From: Gemmatimonadota bacterium
GTDB lineage: Bacteria > Gemmatimonadota > Gemmatimonadetes > Longimicrobiales > Longimicrobiaceae
NCBI GenBank assembly: GCA_019240375.1
Contig: JAFAYN010000450.1
Span: forward strand, 1 to 6,057
Direction: 5' to 3'
Length of the DNA stretch: 6,057 bases
Positions 1-6,057 of this stretch are shown here, piece after piece. Position numbers and translations under genes: made by a program. Position 1 is the stretch's first letter; every line of letters begins with the position of its first letter. The notes below the pieces were generated by a model. That model saw only the letters and a list, made by a program, of their open reading frames with translations. It did not search any database and was not told the DNA's origin.

Positions 1-744
1 CGGCAGGGTGCGCGAGGGGTCCCGCACCTCGCCGGCCATGAAGGTCAGGTCGGCCCACCCGTCGTACGCCCACATCACCGCGATCAGCGCCACCCCGAAC
101 CCGCCCCAGCTCAGCGGCTGGAAGCCGATCGGCCCGGCCAGCGCCCCGGACCCCGGGTGCCCCAGGACGAAGGCGAGCACCGCCAGCCCCACCAGGGCGA
201 GCGACTTGGCCGCGGTGGATGCGTTCTGCACCGCGGCGCCCCAGCGCACCGAGCGGATGTTGGCGGCGGCCAGGAAGAAGATCGCCGCGGCGGCGACCAT
301 CCGGACCTGTCCGTCGGTGAGCGGGACGAACTCCTGCACGTACTCGGCGAAGAGCATGGCGATGGCGCCCAGCGCCGAGGGGCGGATCACCAGCAGCTCC
401 GTCCACCCGAACAGGAAGGCGGGGAGCGGCCCGTACGCCTCGCGCAGGAAGACGTAGATCCCTCCCGAGCGCGGGAAGAGCGCCGCCAGCTCGGCCAGCG
501 TCAGCGCCCCGAACAGCGCCACCACCGCGCCCAGCACCCAGAGCATCCCGATGGCGCCCACCGTGCCCACGTCGGCGGCCACGGTGCTGGGGACGCGGAA
601 GATCCCGCTCCCGATGGTGGAGCCCACCAGCACGGCGATGGCGCTCCACACGCCCAGCCGGCGCGGGAGCCGGTCCTCGTGCGGGAGGACGGCCGGGTCG
701 GCGGGGCGCGCGCGGTCGACTACGGGGGACGGGGTTCGGCTCAC
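1..744 (-). CDS. APC-superfamily amino acid permease, N-terminal 248 codons (3' end off window)
   Basis: Integral membrane transporter of the amino acid-polyamine-organocation superfamily, closest in style to the LAT/SteT-like branch; the substrate (probably an amino acid) cannot be read from sequence. After a hydrophilic tail of about 30 residues, TM1 carries the unwound-helix motif GSTIGSGIF (residues 41-49), which in this family contacts the substrate backbone. PRSGGIYVFLREAYG (91-105) is the usual TM2-TM3 signature, VQNASTAAK (172-180) is the TM5 motif, and WAYDGWADLTF (225-235) followed by GEVRDPSRTLP (238-248) matches the TM6 region of LAT-type carriers. Family members are usually 430-500 residues, so about half is present, with no internal stop. 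The start is a GTG at 744; the next upstream in-frame start is a GTG at 849, close to the cheB stop. Neither has a good Shine-Dalgarno. The gene lies 117 nt after cheB on the same strand, so it may be read through from the chemosensory operon or have its own promoter. Family call is firm; substrate is open. Confidence 0.9.
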   Translation of the reverse strand, partial: MSRTPSPVVDRARPADPAVLPHEDRLPRRLGVWSAIAVLVGSTIGSGIFRVPSTVAADVGTVGAIGMLWVLGAVVALFGALTLAELAALFPRSGGIYVFLREAYGPLPAFLFGWTELLVIRPSALGAIAMLFAEYVQEFVPLTDGQVRMVAAAAIFFLAAANIRSVRWGAAVQNASTAAKSLALVGLAVLAFVLGHPGSGALAGPIGFQPLSWGGFGVALIAVMWAYDGWADLTFMAGEVRDPSRTLP

Positions 745-861
745 GGGAGGCTGCGGCTCGGGGTTTCGGGGAACGGCGTGGCGGCGCGGGACGGAGGACG
801 GGAGCCCCGCGGATGGGGCAAGATAACGCGCCCCCGCCCGTCCCGACACCCGGACGGGGCG
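745..861 (-). other. Intergenic gap between cheB and the permease gene
   Basis: This is the only real non-coding gap in the window. It holds a GC-rich inverted repeat just after the cheB stop (837-858) and one AT-rich patch. Read on the minus strand that patch gives TATCTT (825 down to 820), matching 4 of 6 bases of a sigma-70 -10 box about 76 nt before the permease GTG. I see no convincing -35 box at the right distance and no good ribosome binding site before the GTG, where the preceding bases are pyrimidine-rich. A promoter here is possible but weakly supported. Confidence 0.35.
837..858 (-). terminator. GC-rich hairpin after cheB, possible terminator or attenuator
   Basis: CCCGTCC at 837-843 pairs perfectly with GGACGGG at 852-858 across an 8-nt loop, starting 3' of the cheB stop codon on the minus strand. 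The stem is seven base pairs, six of them G:C. No T-tract follows on the minus strand (the downstream bases are G/C-rich), so it is not a classic intrinsic terminator. It could be a U-less terminator, an mRNA 3'-end stabiliser, or chance in GC-rich DNA. Confidence 0.25.
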
Positions 862-1905
862 CTACGCTCCACCCGCCATCTCCACCAGGCGCGCGGCGAT
901 CCTTTCCACCGGGAGCACCTCCTCCACCACCCCGGCGCGCACCGCCTCCCCCGGCATCCCGTAGATCACGGAGCTGGCCTCGTCCTGGGCCAGGACGCGC
1001 GCCCCCGCCCGGCTCGCTTCCTGGAGACCGCGCACCCCGTCCCGCCCCATCCCGGTGAGGACCAGCGCCACCAGCCCGTCTCCGTAGGCGCGCGCGGCGG
1101 ACGCGAACAGGTGCGAGGCGGAGGGGCGGAACCCCTCCACCGGGACGGAATCGTCCAGGACCACCGTCCCCGCGGAGGAAACGCCCAGGTGCCGGTCGTC
1201 GGGGGCCAGGTACACCGTCCCGGCAGCCAGGTGCTCCCCGGCCTCCGCCACGCGGACCCGCAGGTGCGCTGACGAGTTCAGCCACTCGGCGAGCACCGCG
1301 ACGAAGCCGCGGGACAGGTGCTGGACGATCAGGACGGGAACGGGAAAGGTGGCGGGAAGCCCGGAAAGGATCTTCTGCAGCGCCAGCGGACCGCCGGTGG
1401 AAGCGGCGACCGCCACCAGGCGCACGACGGAGCGGAGCGGCGGTCCGGGCGCGGGGAACCGGAGCGCCGGCGGCTCGGCGGCCCGGTTCCAGCGGCGCAC
1501 CACCTTGACGTCGGCCATGGCGCGGACCGTCGCCACCAGCTGGGCGCGGTCTTCCTCGAAGCGGGGGGAATCCGGGCCGTCCGGCCTGGCGACGGCCGTC
1601 AGCGCCCCCACCTCGATGGCGCGCAACGAGTGCGCGATGTCGTCGCGGCGCACGCTGGACGAGACGATCACGATGGGGACCGGGGCGCGGGCCATGATCT
1701 CGCGGGTGGCCTCGAAGCCGTCCAGCACGGGCATGTGGATGTCCATGGTGACCAGGTCGGGGCGGAGGTGTAGCGCCATCTCCACCGCCTCGCTCCCGCT
1801 GGCCGCCTCGCCCACCACGCGGATCCCGGGGTCGCTTTCCAGCATCGCGACCAGGAGGGCCCGCTGCGCCGCCGAATCGTCCGCCACCAGCACCCGGATG
1901 GTCAT
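862..1905 (-). CDS. cheB: CheB: receiver-controlled chemoreceptor methylesterase/glutamine deamidase
   Basis: Cytoplasmic protein-glutamate methylesterase (EC 3.1.1.61) that removes methyl groups from MCP glutamates and can deamidate MCP glutamines, resetting receptor sensitivity. It has 347 residues, normal for the family. The N-terminal receiver (about 1-122) shows the acidic pair D9-D10 and the phosphoacceptor D55 in TMDIHMP, with S82 at the switch Ser/Thr position. The position that normally holds the invariant lysine in a KP motif reads ARP, giving R107. A proline-rich linker (about 140-160) leads to the methylesterase domain. There the catalytic triad is visible: S169 in AASTGG, H196 in VQH, and D289 in TGMGRDG, with the conserved YLAPDDRHL at 232-240. 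The ATG at 1905 follows the cheA stop by 4 nt, implying translation coupled to cheA, the likely phosphodonor. The gene ends ...MAGGA then TAG. Methylesterase function is well supported; the effect of R107 on activation is uncertain. Confidence 0.97.
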   Translation of the reverse strand: MTIRVLVADDSAAQRALLVAMLESDPGIRVVGEAASGSEAVEMALHLRPDLVTMDIHMPVLDGFEATREIMARAPVPIVIVSSSVRRDDIAHSLRAIEVGALTAVARPDGPDSPRFEEDRAQLVATVRAMADVKVVRRWNRAAEPPALRFPAPGPPLRSVVRLVAVAASTGGPLALQKILSGLPATFPVPVLIVQHLSRGFVAVLAEWLNSSAHLRVRVAEAGEHLAAGTVYLAPDDRHLGVSSAGTVVLDDSVPVEGFRPSASHLFASAARAYGDGLVALVLTGMGRDGVRGLQEASRAGARVLAQDEASSVIYGMPGEAVRAGVVEEVLPVERIAARLVEMAGGA

Positions 1906-1909
1906 CCCG

Positions 1910-4114
1910 CTACCCGATGAGCTGCCGCACCGTTTCCAGCAGCCCCTGCTGGTCGAAGCCGGACTTCCCGATGTAGGCGTCCGCCCCCGCTTCCATCCCC
2001 CGCGCCCGGTGCTCCGGCGCGTCCAGCGAGGTGACCAGGATCACGGGGAGGTTGGTGAACCGCTGCGAAGCGCGGATCGTCTCGCAGAGCTGGAACCCGC
2101 CCAGGTTCGGCATCTCCACGTCGCTGATCACCAGGTCGAACCCGCCCTCCTGCACCCGCCGCCACCCCTCGGCGCCGTCGACGGCGACGGCCACCTCGTA
2201 CCCCGCCGCCTCCAGCGTGCTCTGCTCCAGCGTGCGCGTGGTGATGGAATCGTCCACCACCAGCACCCGCAGCCGCACGGAGGCCGCAGGCCCAGACTCG
2301 GCCAGCGCGAGCGGGGCGCCCCCCGCCAGCGTGCTCCCCGCCTCCACCACCGTCGCGGGATCGAGCACCAGCGCCACGTCGCCGGAGCTCAGGATGGCGG
2401 CTCCGGACAGGTGGGGGAGCGGCCCCTCGCGGCGCTCGATGGGGCGGATCACGACCTCCTTTTCCACCAGCGGCGCGTCGATCACCGCGGCCAGGCGGCG
2501 CCCGCCGGCCCGGAGCACCGCGGCCACGAAGCTCCCCTGCGCGGGCGCCTCCCGCACCGGCGGTCCCAGGACGCGGGCGAGCGGGACCAGGGGGACCGGC
2601 TCCCCACCCAGCGTCACCAGGTCGCGTCCCTCGGCGCGGAGGACCGCCTCCGGGCGGACGCGCGCCAGCGACTCCACCGCGCCGGTGGGGAGCGCAAGCA
2701 GGTGGTCTCCCACGCGCACCACCAGCACGCGCAGGGTGGCGAGCGTCAGCGGCGACTCCAGGGTGAAGGTGGTCCCCTCCCCCGGCCGCCAGGTCAGCTC
2801 GGCCGTCCCGCGGATCCGCTCCATCGCCGCCCGTACCGCGTCCAGCCCCACCCCCCGCCCCGAGATGCGGGTGACCTGCTCCCGCGTGGAGAGCCCACCG
2901 CTGAAGAGGGCGCGGACCAGCTCCCGCTCGTCTTCGGGGACGGGACGGCCGCGGCGGCGCAGCGCCTCGCGGACCGCCTCCAGGTCCACCCCCCGGCCGT
3001 CGTCGGCCACCGTCACCACCATCCGCCCGCCGCGCACGGCGGCGGTCACGGCCAGGGTCCCGGCGCGCGGCTTCCCCCGCCGCGCGCGCTCGTCCGGGGG
3101 CTCGATCCCGTGGTCCACGGCGTTGGCGACCAGGTGGAGGAGTGCTTCGCGCAGTCCGTCTATCACCACGCGGTCCGCCTCCACCTCGCCGCCGGAAACG
3201 GTCAGCCGCGCCTCCTTCCCCGCCGCGTCGGCCACGTCGCGCACCGCCCGCGGGAGCGCCTCGCACGCGTCGCGGAAGGGGCGCAGGCGCAGGCGGTGCA
3301 CGCGCCCGGTCACCTCGTCCGTGACCTGCGAGAGAGCGCGCGCGTCCAGCGTGGCGGCCGAGGCCAGCCGCGCGGCCTCGCGGACGATCCCGCGCAGCTC
3401 TTCCTCCAGCGCGGCGAAGGCCTGCGCCGCCTCGGGAGCGGCCCCCGCCCGCTCCAGCGCCGCGCGCGCGACCCGCGCGGCCCGCCGGTGCCGCCCTTCC
3501 AGCCGGGCGCACAGCTCCCCGAAGGAGCGTGCCTCCTCCGCCCGGTCCACGACGCGCCCCCGGGCGATCACCAGCTGCCCCGCGGAGGCCAGGAGGTCGT
3601 CCAGCTTTTCCGTCTCCACCCGGACGCGCCCCTCCGCCCGCTCGGCGGGCGGCGCCTCCGCGGGCGGCGGCTCCGGCTCGGGCGCTTCCGGGAGCGGCGC
3701 GAGCGCGGCGGCGGGCGCGAAGGCGAGGCCGTGCTCGCGCAGCAGCTCCGGGAGGCGGGCGATGGCCGCGTCGTCCAGCGCTTCCCCGGCGCGGATCCGA
3801 ACGCCCGCCTCGCGCAGCGCGTCCACCGCGGAGAAGAGCGAGCGGAACGCATCCGCCCCCAGCGCGACCGCGCCGGCCTGCACCTCCGCCAGCCGCGACT
3901 CCAGCGCGTGGCACGCCTCCTCCACCCGCGGGAGGCCGGCGGCGCGGGCGGCCCCCTTCAGGGTGTGCGCCGCCCGGAACAGGGCGCGCAGCGACTCGCC
4001 GTGAGACGGGTCGGCCTCCAGCGCCAGGAGGGCGTCGTCCATGGAGCGCACCTGCTCGTCCAGGTCCTCCAGGAAGGCCGCCACGAGCCGGGCGGCCAGG
4101 GAGCCGCGCTTCAT
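1910..4114 (-). CDS. cheA: Hybrid chemotaxis histidine kinase CheA with C-terminal receiver domain
   Basis: Cytoplasmic kinase of the MCP-CheW array, 734 residues. Domains in order: HPt (about 1-110) with phosphorylated H50 in [15 protein letters not shown]; a Pro/Glu/Ala linker (about 131-162) where a P2 domain would sit; dimerisation region (about 165-275); HATPase (about 276-457) with N-box [12 protein letters not shown] around N331, G1 DDGRGVD (371-377), F-box at F404, G2 GRGVGLD (419-425) and G3 GEGTTF (445-450); a CheW-like P5 domain (about 458-592); and a receiver (about 615-734) with D621-D622, phosphoacceptor D665 in SDVEMP, T695 and K717. All residues needed for autophosphorylation and phosphotransfer are present. 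The start is the ATG at 4114, whose last two bases are in the MCP stop codon (ATGA overlap); the HPt domain begins immediately after it, so earlier starts in this frame are excluded by the overlapping MCP gene. CheB follows after 4 nt. The fused receiver resembles FrzE and WspE; it may be the output, or a phosphate sink. Confidence 0.97.
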   Translation of the reverse strand: MKRGSLAARLVAAFLEDLDEQVRSMDDALLALEADPSHGESLRALFRAAHTLKGAARAAGLPRVEEACHALESRLAEVQAGAVALGADAFRSLFSAVDALREAGVRIRAGEALDDAAIARLPELLREHGLAFAPAAALAPLPEAPEPEPPPAEAPPAERAEGRVRVETEKLDDLLASAGQLVIARGRVVDRAEEARSFGELCARLEGRHRRAARVARAALERAGAAPEAAQAFAALEEELRGIVREAARLASAATLDARALSQVTDEVTGRVHRLRLRPFRDACEALPRAVRDVADAAGKEARLTVSGGEVEADRVVIDGLREALLHLVANAVDHGIEPPDERARRGKPRAGTLAVTAAVRGGRMVVTVADDGRGVDLEAVREALRRRGRPVPEDERELVRALFSGGLSTREQVTRISGRGVGLDAVRAAMERIRGTAELTWRPGEGTTFTLESPLTLATLRVLVVRVGDHLLALPTGAVESLARVRPEAVLRAEGRDLVTLGGEPVPLVPLARVLGPPVREAPAQGSFVAAVLRAGGRRLAAVIDAPLVEKEVVIRPIERREGPLPHLSGAAILSSGDVALVLDPATVVEAGSTLAGGAPLALAESGPAASVRLRVLVVDDSITTRTLEQSTLEAAGYEVAVAVDGAEGWRRVQEGGFDLVISDVEMPNLGGFQLCETIRASQRFTNLPVILVTSLDAPEHRARGMEAGADAYIGKSGFDQQGLLETVRQLIG

Positions 4115-5592
4115 CCCGCGGCCGTCCCCCGCCCCGCTCCCACCAGGTCCAGGAGCGATTCGCCCATCCGGCTCAGCTCCTGCGCGGCCCGCTCCGTCTG
4201 CTGGGTGGCCGACAGGTTCTGCTGCGTGGCCGACTGGATGTCGTGCATCGCCTGCCGGATCTGGTGCATCCCGGCCGCCTGCTGCCCCACCGAGGCCACG
4301 ATCTGCGTGGCCGCCTGCGCGACCTCCCCGGCCGTTTCGGCGAGGAGGCGGATGGTGTCGCCCGCTTCTGCCACCTGGCGCACCCCGGTCGCCGCCTGCT
4401 TGGTCCCCTCCTCTGTGGTCATCACCGCTGCGGCGGTGGCGCGCTGGATCTCGCCCAGGATCTGCCGCACCTGCACCGTGGCGCCGCGCGACTGCTCGGC
4501 CAGGCTGCGGATCTCGGACGCCACCACCGCGAAGCCGCGCCCGTACTCGCCGGCGCGCGACGCCTCGATGGCGGCGTTCAGGGCGAGCAGGTTGGTCTGG
4601 CCAGAAATGTCGTCCACTGTGGCGATGATCTCGCCGATGGCCTGCGCCTGCTCGGCGAGGGCCAGGATGCGCGTGGCGATCGACTCCACCTGCCCCTGCA
4701 CCACGGTCATCGCGTGGGTGGACTCCTCCACCGCGCGCCGCCCGGTCTTGCCGATCTCCGCGGTCCGCTGCGACGACTCGGCCACGGCGCGGGCGCGCTG
4801 CGCCGCCTGCTCGGCGGTCTGCGCCACCTCGTCCACCGTGGCGGCGGTTTCCGCGACCGCCGCCATGGCCTGGCTCGCGCCGGAGGCCTGCTGCCGGGTG
4901 GCTGCCAGGATCTCGCTGGCGCTGGACGCCAGCACGCTGGTGGTCTCGCGCAGCGGTCGGCTGACCGCCCGGTTCAGGCGCAGGGCGGACGCGATCCCCA
5001 GGAGGAGCGCGATCGCCGCCCCGCCCCAGATCAGCCTCTCCATCCACCCTGACAGACCGTCCGCGTCCTGGACGACGTCCTCCGTCGCCGTCCGCTCCCT
5101 GTTCAGCCCCCGATCGATGGCCGCGTACAGTCGCTCGCGGACGGGGACCACCCGCTCGTCTCGGATGCGCAGCGCCTCGTCGCGGCGTCCGGCCCGCAGC
5201 GCCTCCAAGGCGACCTGAGTGTCGCGGTCCCACCGATCCAGGAGGTCGGCCGCCTCGTCCCAGCTCCCCGGGTCCACGGACGAGCGTCGGGCACGGGCAA
5301 GGAGCCGGCGCGCCTCGCGAACGCTGGAGTCCCGGCCGACGAGCCAGCGGTCCTGCGGCTGGAGGAGGTAGCGGAGGAAGTCCAGATTCGCCTCCTGGAA
5401 CGCGGTCTCCGCCTGGTACGAGGGAATCTCGTGGCCGCGCTGCTGGTTGAGAGCCGTCTGGTAGGCCTGGGACACGTTGCGGAGGGCGAAGATCCCCAGC
5501 CCCGCGACGATCGCCAGCAGCGTCAGAGCCAGTGCGTAGCCCAGTATGATCCGGCGGCTCACGGTCCACTCCACGGGCGTCTCCTTATCCAT
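4111..5592 (-). CDS. Methyl-accepting chemotaxis protein (two TM segments, helical periplasmic sensor)
   Basis: Membrane chemoreceptor, 493 residues. A short cytoplasmic N-terminus leads to TM1 (about 14-37), then an extracytoplasmic, mostly helical ligand region (about 38-186) of four-helix-bundle or CHASE3-like appearance with no cysteines, then TM2 (about 187-205). The cytoplasmic part contains the highly conserved hairpin tip, with [20 protein letters not shown] (328-347) followed by [21 protein letters not shown] (348-368), which binds CheA and CheW. Likely adaptation sites flank it, for example E394-E395 in [13 protein letters not shown], and E261-Q262; these are candidates only. After TM2 there is only the beginning of a HAMP-like helix ([10 protein letters not shown]) before the signalling helices start at about 222. 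No C-terminal CheR-docking pentapeptide of the NWETF type is present (it ends RGTAAG). The signal sensed cannot be told. The start overlaps the cheW stop by 8 nt; an in-frame GTG at 5574 is an alternative with a better ribosome binding site. Confidence 0.95.
   Translation of the reverse strand: MDKETPVEWTVSRRIILGYALALTLLAIVAGLGIFALRNVSQAYQTALNQQRGHEIPSYQAETAFQEANLDFLRYLLQPQDRWLVGRDSSVREARRLLARARRSSVDPGSWDEAADLLDRWDRDTQVALEALRAGRRDEALRIRDERVVPVRERLYAAIDRGLNRERTATEDVVQDADGLSGWMERLIWGGAAIALLLGIASALRLNRAVSRPLRETTSVLASSASEILAATRQQASGASQAMAAVAETAATVDEVAQTAEQAAQRARAVAESSQRTAEIGKTGRRAVEESTHAMTVVQGQVESIATRILALAEQAQAIGEIIATVDDISGQTNLLALNAAIEASRAGEYGRGFAVVASEIRSLAEQSRGATVQVRQILGEIQRATAAAVMTTEEGTKQAATGVRQVAEAGDTIRLLAETAGEVAQAATQIVASVGQQAAGMHQIRQAMHDIQSATQQNLSATQQTERAAQELSRMGESLLDLVGAGRGTAAG
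5581..5586 (-). promoter_or_regulatory. AAGGAG ribosome binding site favouring an alternative MCP start
   Basis: Read on the minus strand, AAGGAG lies 6 nt before an in-frame GTG at 5574. It is the strongest Shine-Dalgarno match I see next to any start in the window. If used, the MCP would be 487 residues, beginning with (M)[12 protein letters not shown], and would follow the cheW stop by 10 nt rather than overlap it. The annotated ATG at 5592 has only a weak GGA upstream. Confidence 0.4.
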
Positions 5593-6057
5593 GTAGGTTC
5601 CACAGCTCGATCGCGTCGAGCACCACCACCGCGCCGCCCGTCACCCCCCGCACGAAGCCGCGCCCCACCGTTTCCGCGCCCGACAGGGCGTGCACGTCGG
5701 AGAGCGGGATGCGGACGAACTCCCCCACCGCGTCGGCCAGGATCCCGAACGCGGGGCGGTCCTCCCCCGCCACCAGCACGAACCCCGGGTCGTCCCGCGG
5801 GAGGACGGGGAGCCCCAGGAGCGACCGGTAGTCGCGGATCAGGAGCAGCTCCCCCCGCCAGGCGATCACCCCGTAGGTGGTGGGGTCGGCGCCGGGGAGG
5901 AGCGTCGGGCGCACCAGCCGGACGACGGCCAGCAGGTAGCTCGACTCGATGGCGTACCGCTCCCCACCCAGCTCGAAGGTCACCGCCTCCAGCTCGTCGC
6001 CGCGCGGGGGCGCCGCCTCGGGGCGGGCCAGGAGCCGCGCCCGCTCCTCCAGGACGC
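5585..6057 (-). CDS. cheW: CheW-like coupling protein, 5' end beyond the window
   Basis: Cytoplasmic adaptor that links MCP tips to the P5 domain of CheA. About 157 codons are visible and end with ...LWNLHG and TAA. The fold signature is clear: an opening strand [11 protein letters not shown], then [25 protein letters not shown] sequence corresponding to the usual 'LRG...D.R..LG' core, then [14 protein letters not shown] matching the conserved VD.V region. The frame stays open to the right edge. Upstream of an internal GTG at 5983 the reading continues as [20 protein letters not shown], a charged N-terminal helix typical of one CheW subtype, so the real start is probably just outside the window and GTG 5983 is likely internal. 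There is no ATG, GTG or TTG between 5984 and 6057 in frame. The MCP gene starts within its last codons, so the two are cotranscribed. The genes lying further upstream cannot be seen; a CheR and perhaps a second CheW would be expected there by analogy. Confidence 0.92.
   Translation of the reverse strand, partial: VLEERARLLARPEAAPPRGDELEAVTFELGGERYAIESSYLLAVVRLVRPTLLPGADPTTYGVIAWRGELLLIRDYRSLLGLPVLPRDDPGFVLVAGEDRPAFGILADAVGEFVRIPLSDVHALSGAETVGRGFVRGVTGGAVVVLDAIELWNLHG

Noticed and set aside
157..1272. Plus-strand frames of up to 371 codons opposite the permease and cheB.
   Set aside because: Their composition is typical of antisense shadows, and the opposite strand encodes clear permease and CheB motifs.
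1902..3914. A 670-codon minus-strand frame overlapping cheA.
   Set aside because: Extreme Gly/Arg/Ala composition with no motif. It is out of frame with cheA, whose domains are complete across the same DNA.
3529..5052. Plus-strand frame of 507 codons, proline- and arginine-rich.
   Set aside because: It lies opposite the cheA 5' half and most of the MCP gene; the Pro/Arg/Gly repeats reflect GC-rich third positions rather than a real protein.
1349..5218. Uninterrupted plus-strand open frame of 1289 codons opposite cheB, cheA and the MCP.
   Set aside because: Its translation is low-complexity, rich in Arg, Ala, Pro, Ser and His, with no recognisable domain. It lies opposite three well-supported genes. 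Stop codons are rare in such GC-rich DNA, so long antisense frames are expected.
4115..5569. Minus-strand extension of the cheA frame upstream of 4114, open back to 5569.
   Set aside because: The extension overlaps the MCP gene in another frame, and its translation is Arg/Gly/Ala-rich noise. The HPt domain starts right at the ATG at 4114, which fits the ATGA overlap.
1..6057. Search for tRNA or rRNA genes, CRISPR arrays, insertion sequences or attachment sites.
   Set aside because: Coding density is nearly complete and I see no regularly spaced repeats, transposase motifs, terminal inverted repeats or RNA-gene signatures.

Overview
This is a very GC-rich window (well over 65% by eye, third codon positions almost always G or C). 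Every supportable gene lies on the minus strand. The codon use, the MCP signalling domain and the fused CheA-receiver kinase resemble chemosensory operons I associate with high-GC phyla such as Gemmatimonadota and Myxococcota. That assignment is an impression from style, not a proven one.

Layout in transcription order, from high to low coordinates: (1) a CheW-like coupling protein that enters from beyond the right edge and stops at 5585; (2) a two-transmembrane methyl-accepting chemotaxis protein (MCP, 4111-5592) that overlaps the cheW end by 8 nt; (3) a hybrid CheA with a C-terminal receiver domain (1910-4114), whose ATG overlaps the MCP stop codon as ATGA; (4) the CheB methylesterase (862-1905), 4 nt after cheA; (5) a 117-nt gap with a GC-rich hairpin and one weak -10-like patch; (6) the first 248 codons of an APC-superfamily amino acid permease (744 down to 1), which runs off the left edge.

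Genes 1-4 form one tightly coupled operon. The MCP senses a periplasmic or envelope signal and CheW docks it to CheA. CheA autophosphorylates on its HPt histidine and can pass phosphate to its own receiver or to the CheB receiver. CheB then demethylates or deamidates the MCP to reset it. The window holds no CheR, no free-standing CheY and no diguanylate cyclase, so the output is not visible. The CheA-receiver fusion without a CheY-binding P2 domain resembles the Frz and Wsp 'alternative' chemosensory systems more than a plain flagellar one.

I did not find a clearly new system. The points worth a second look are sequence details: an MCP with no recognisable complete HAMP domain, a CheB receiver in which the conserved lysine is arginine, and an ambiguous MCP start. 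The long open frames on the plus strand are GC-driven shadows of the minus-strand genes.
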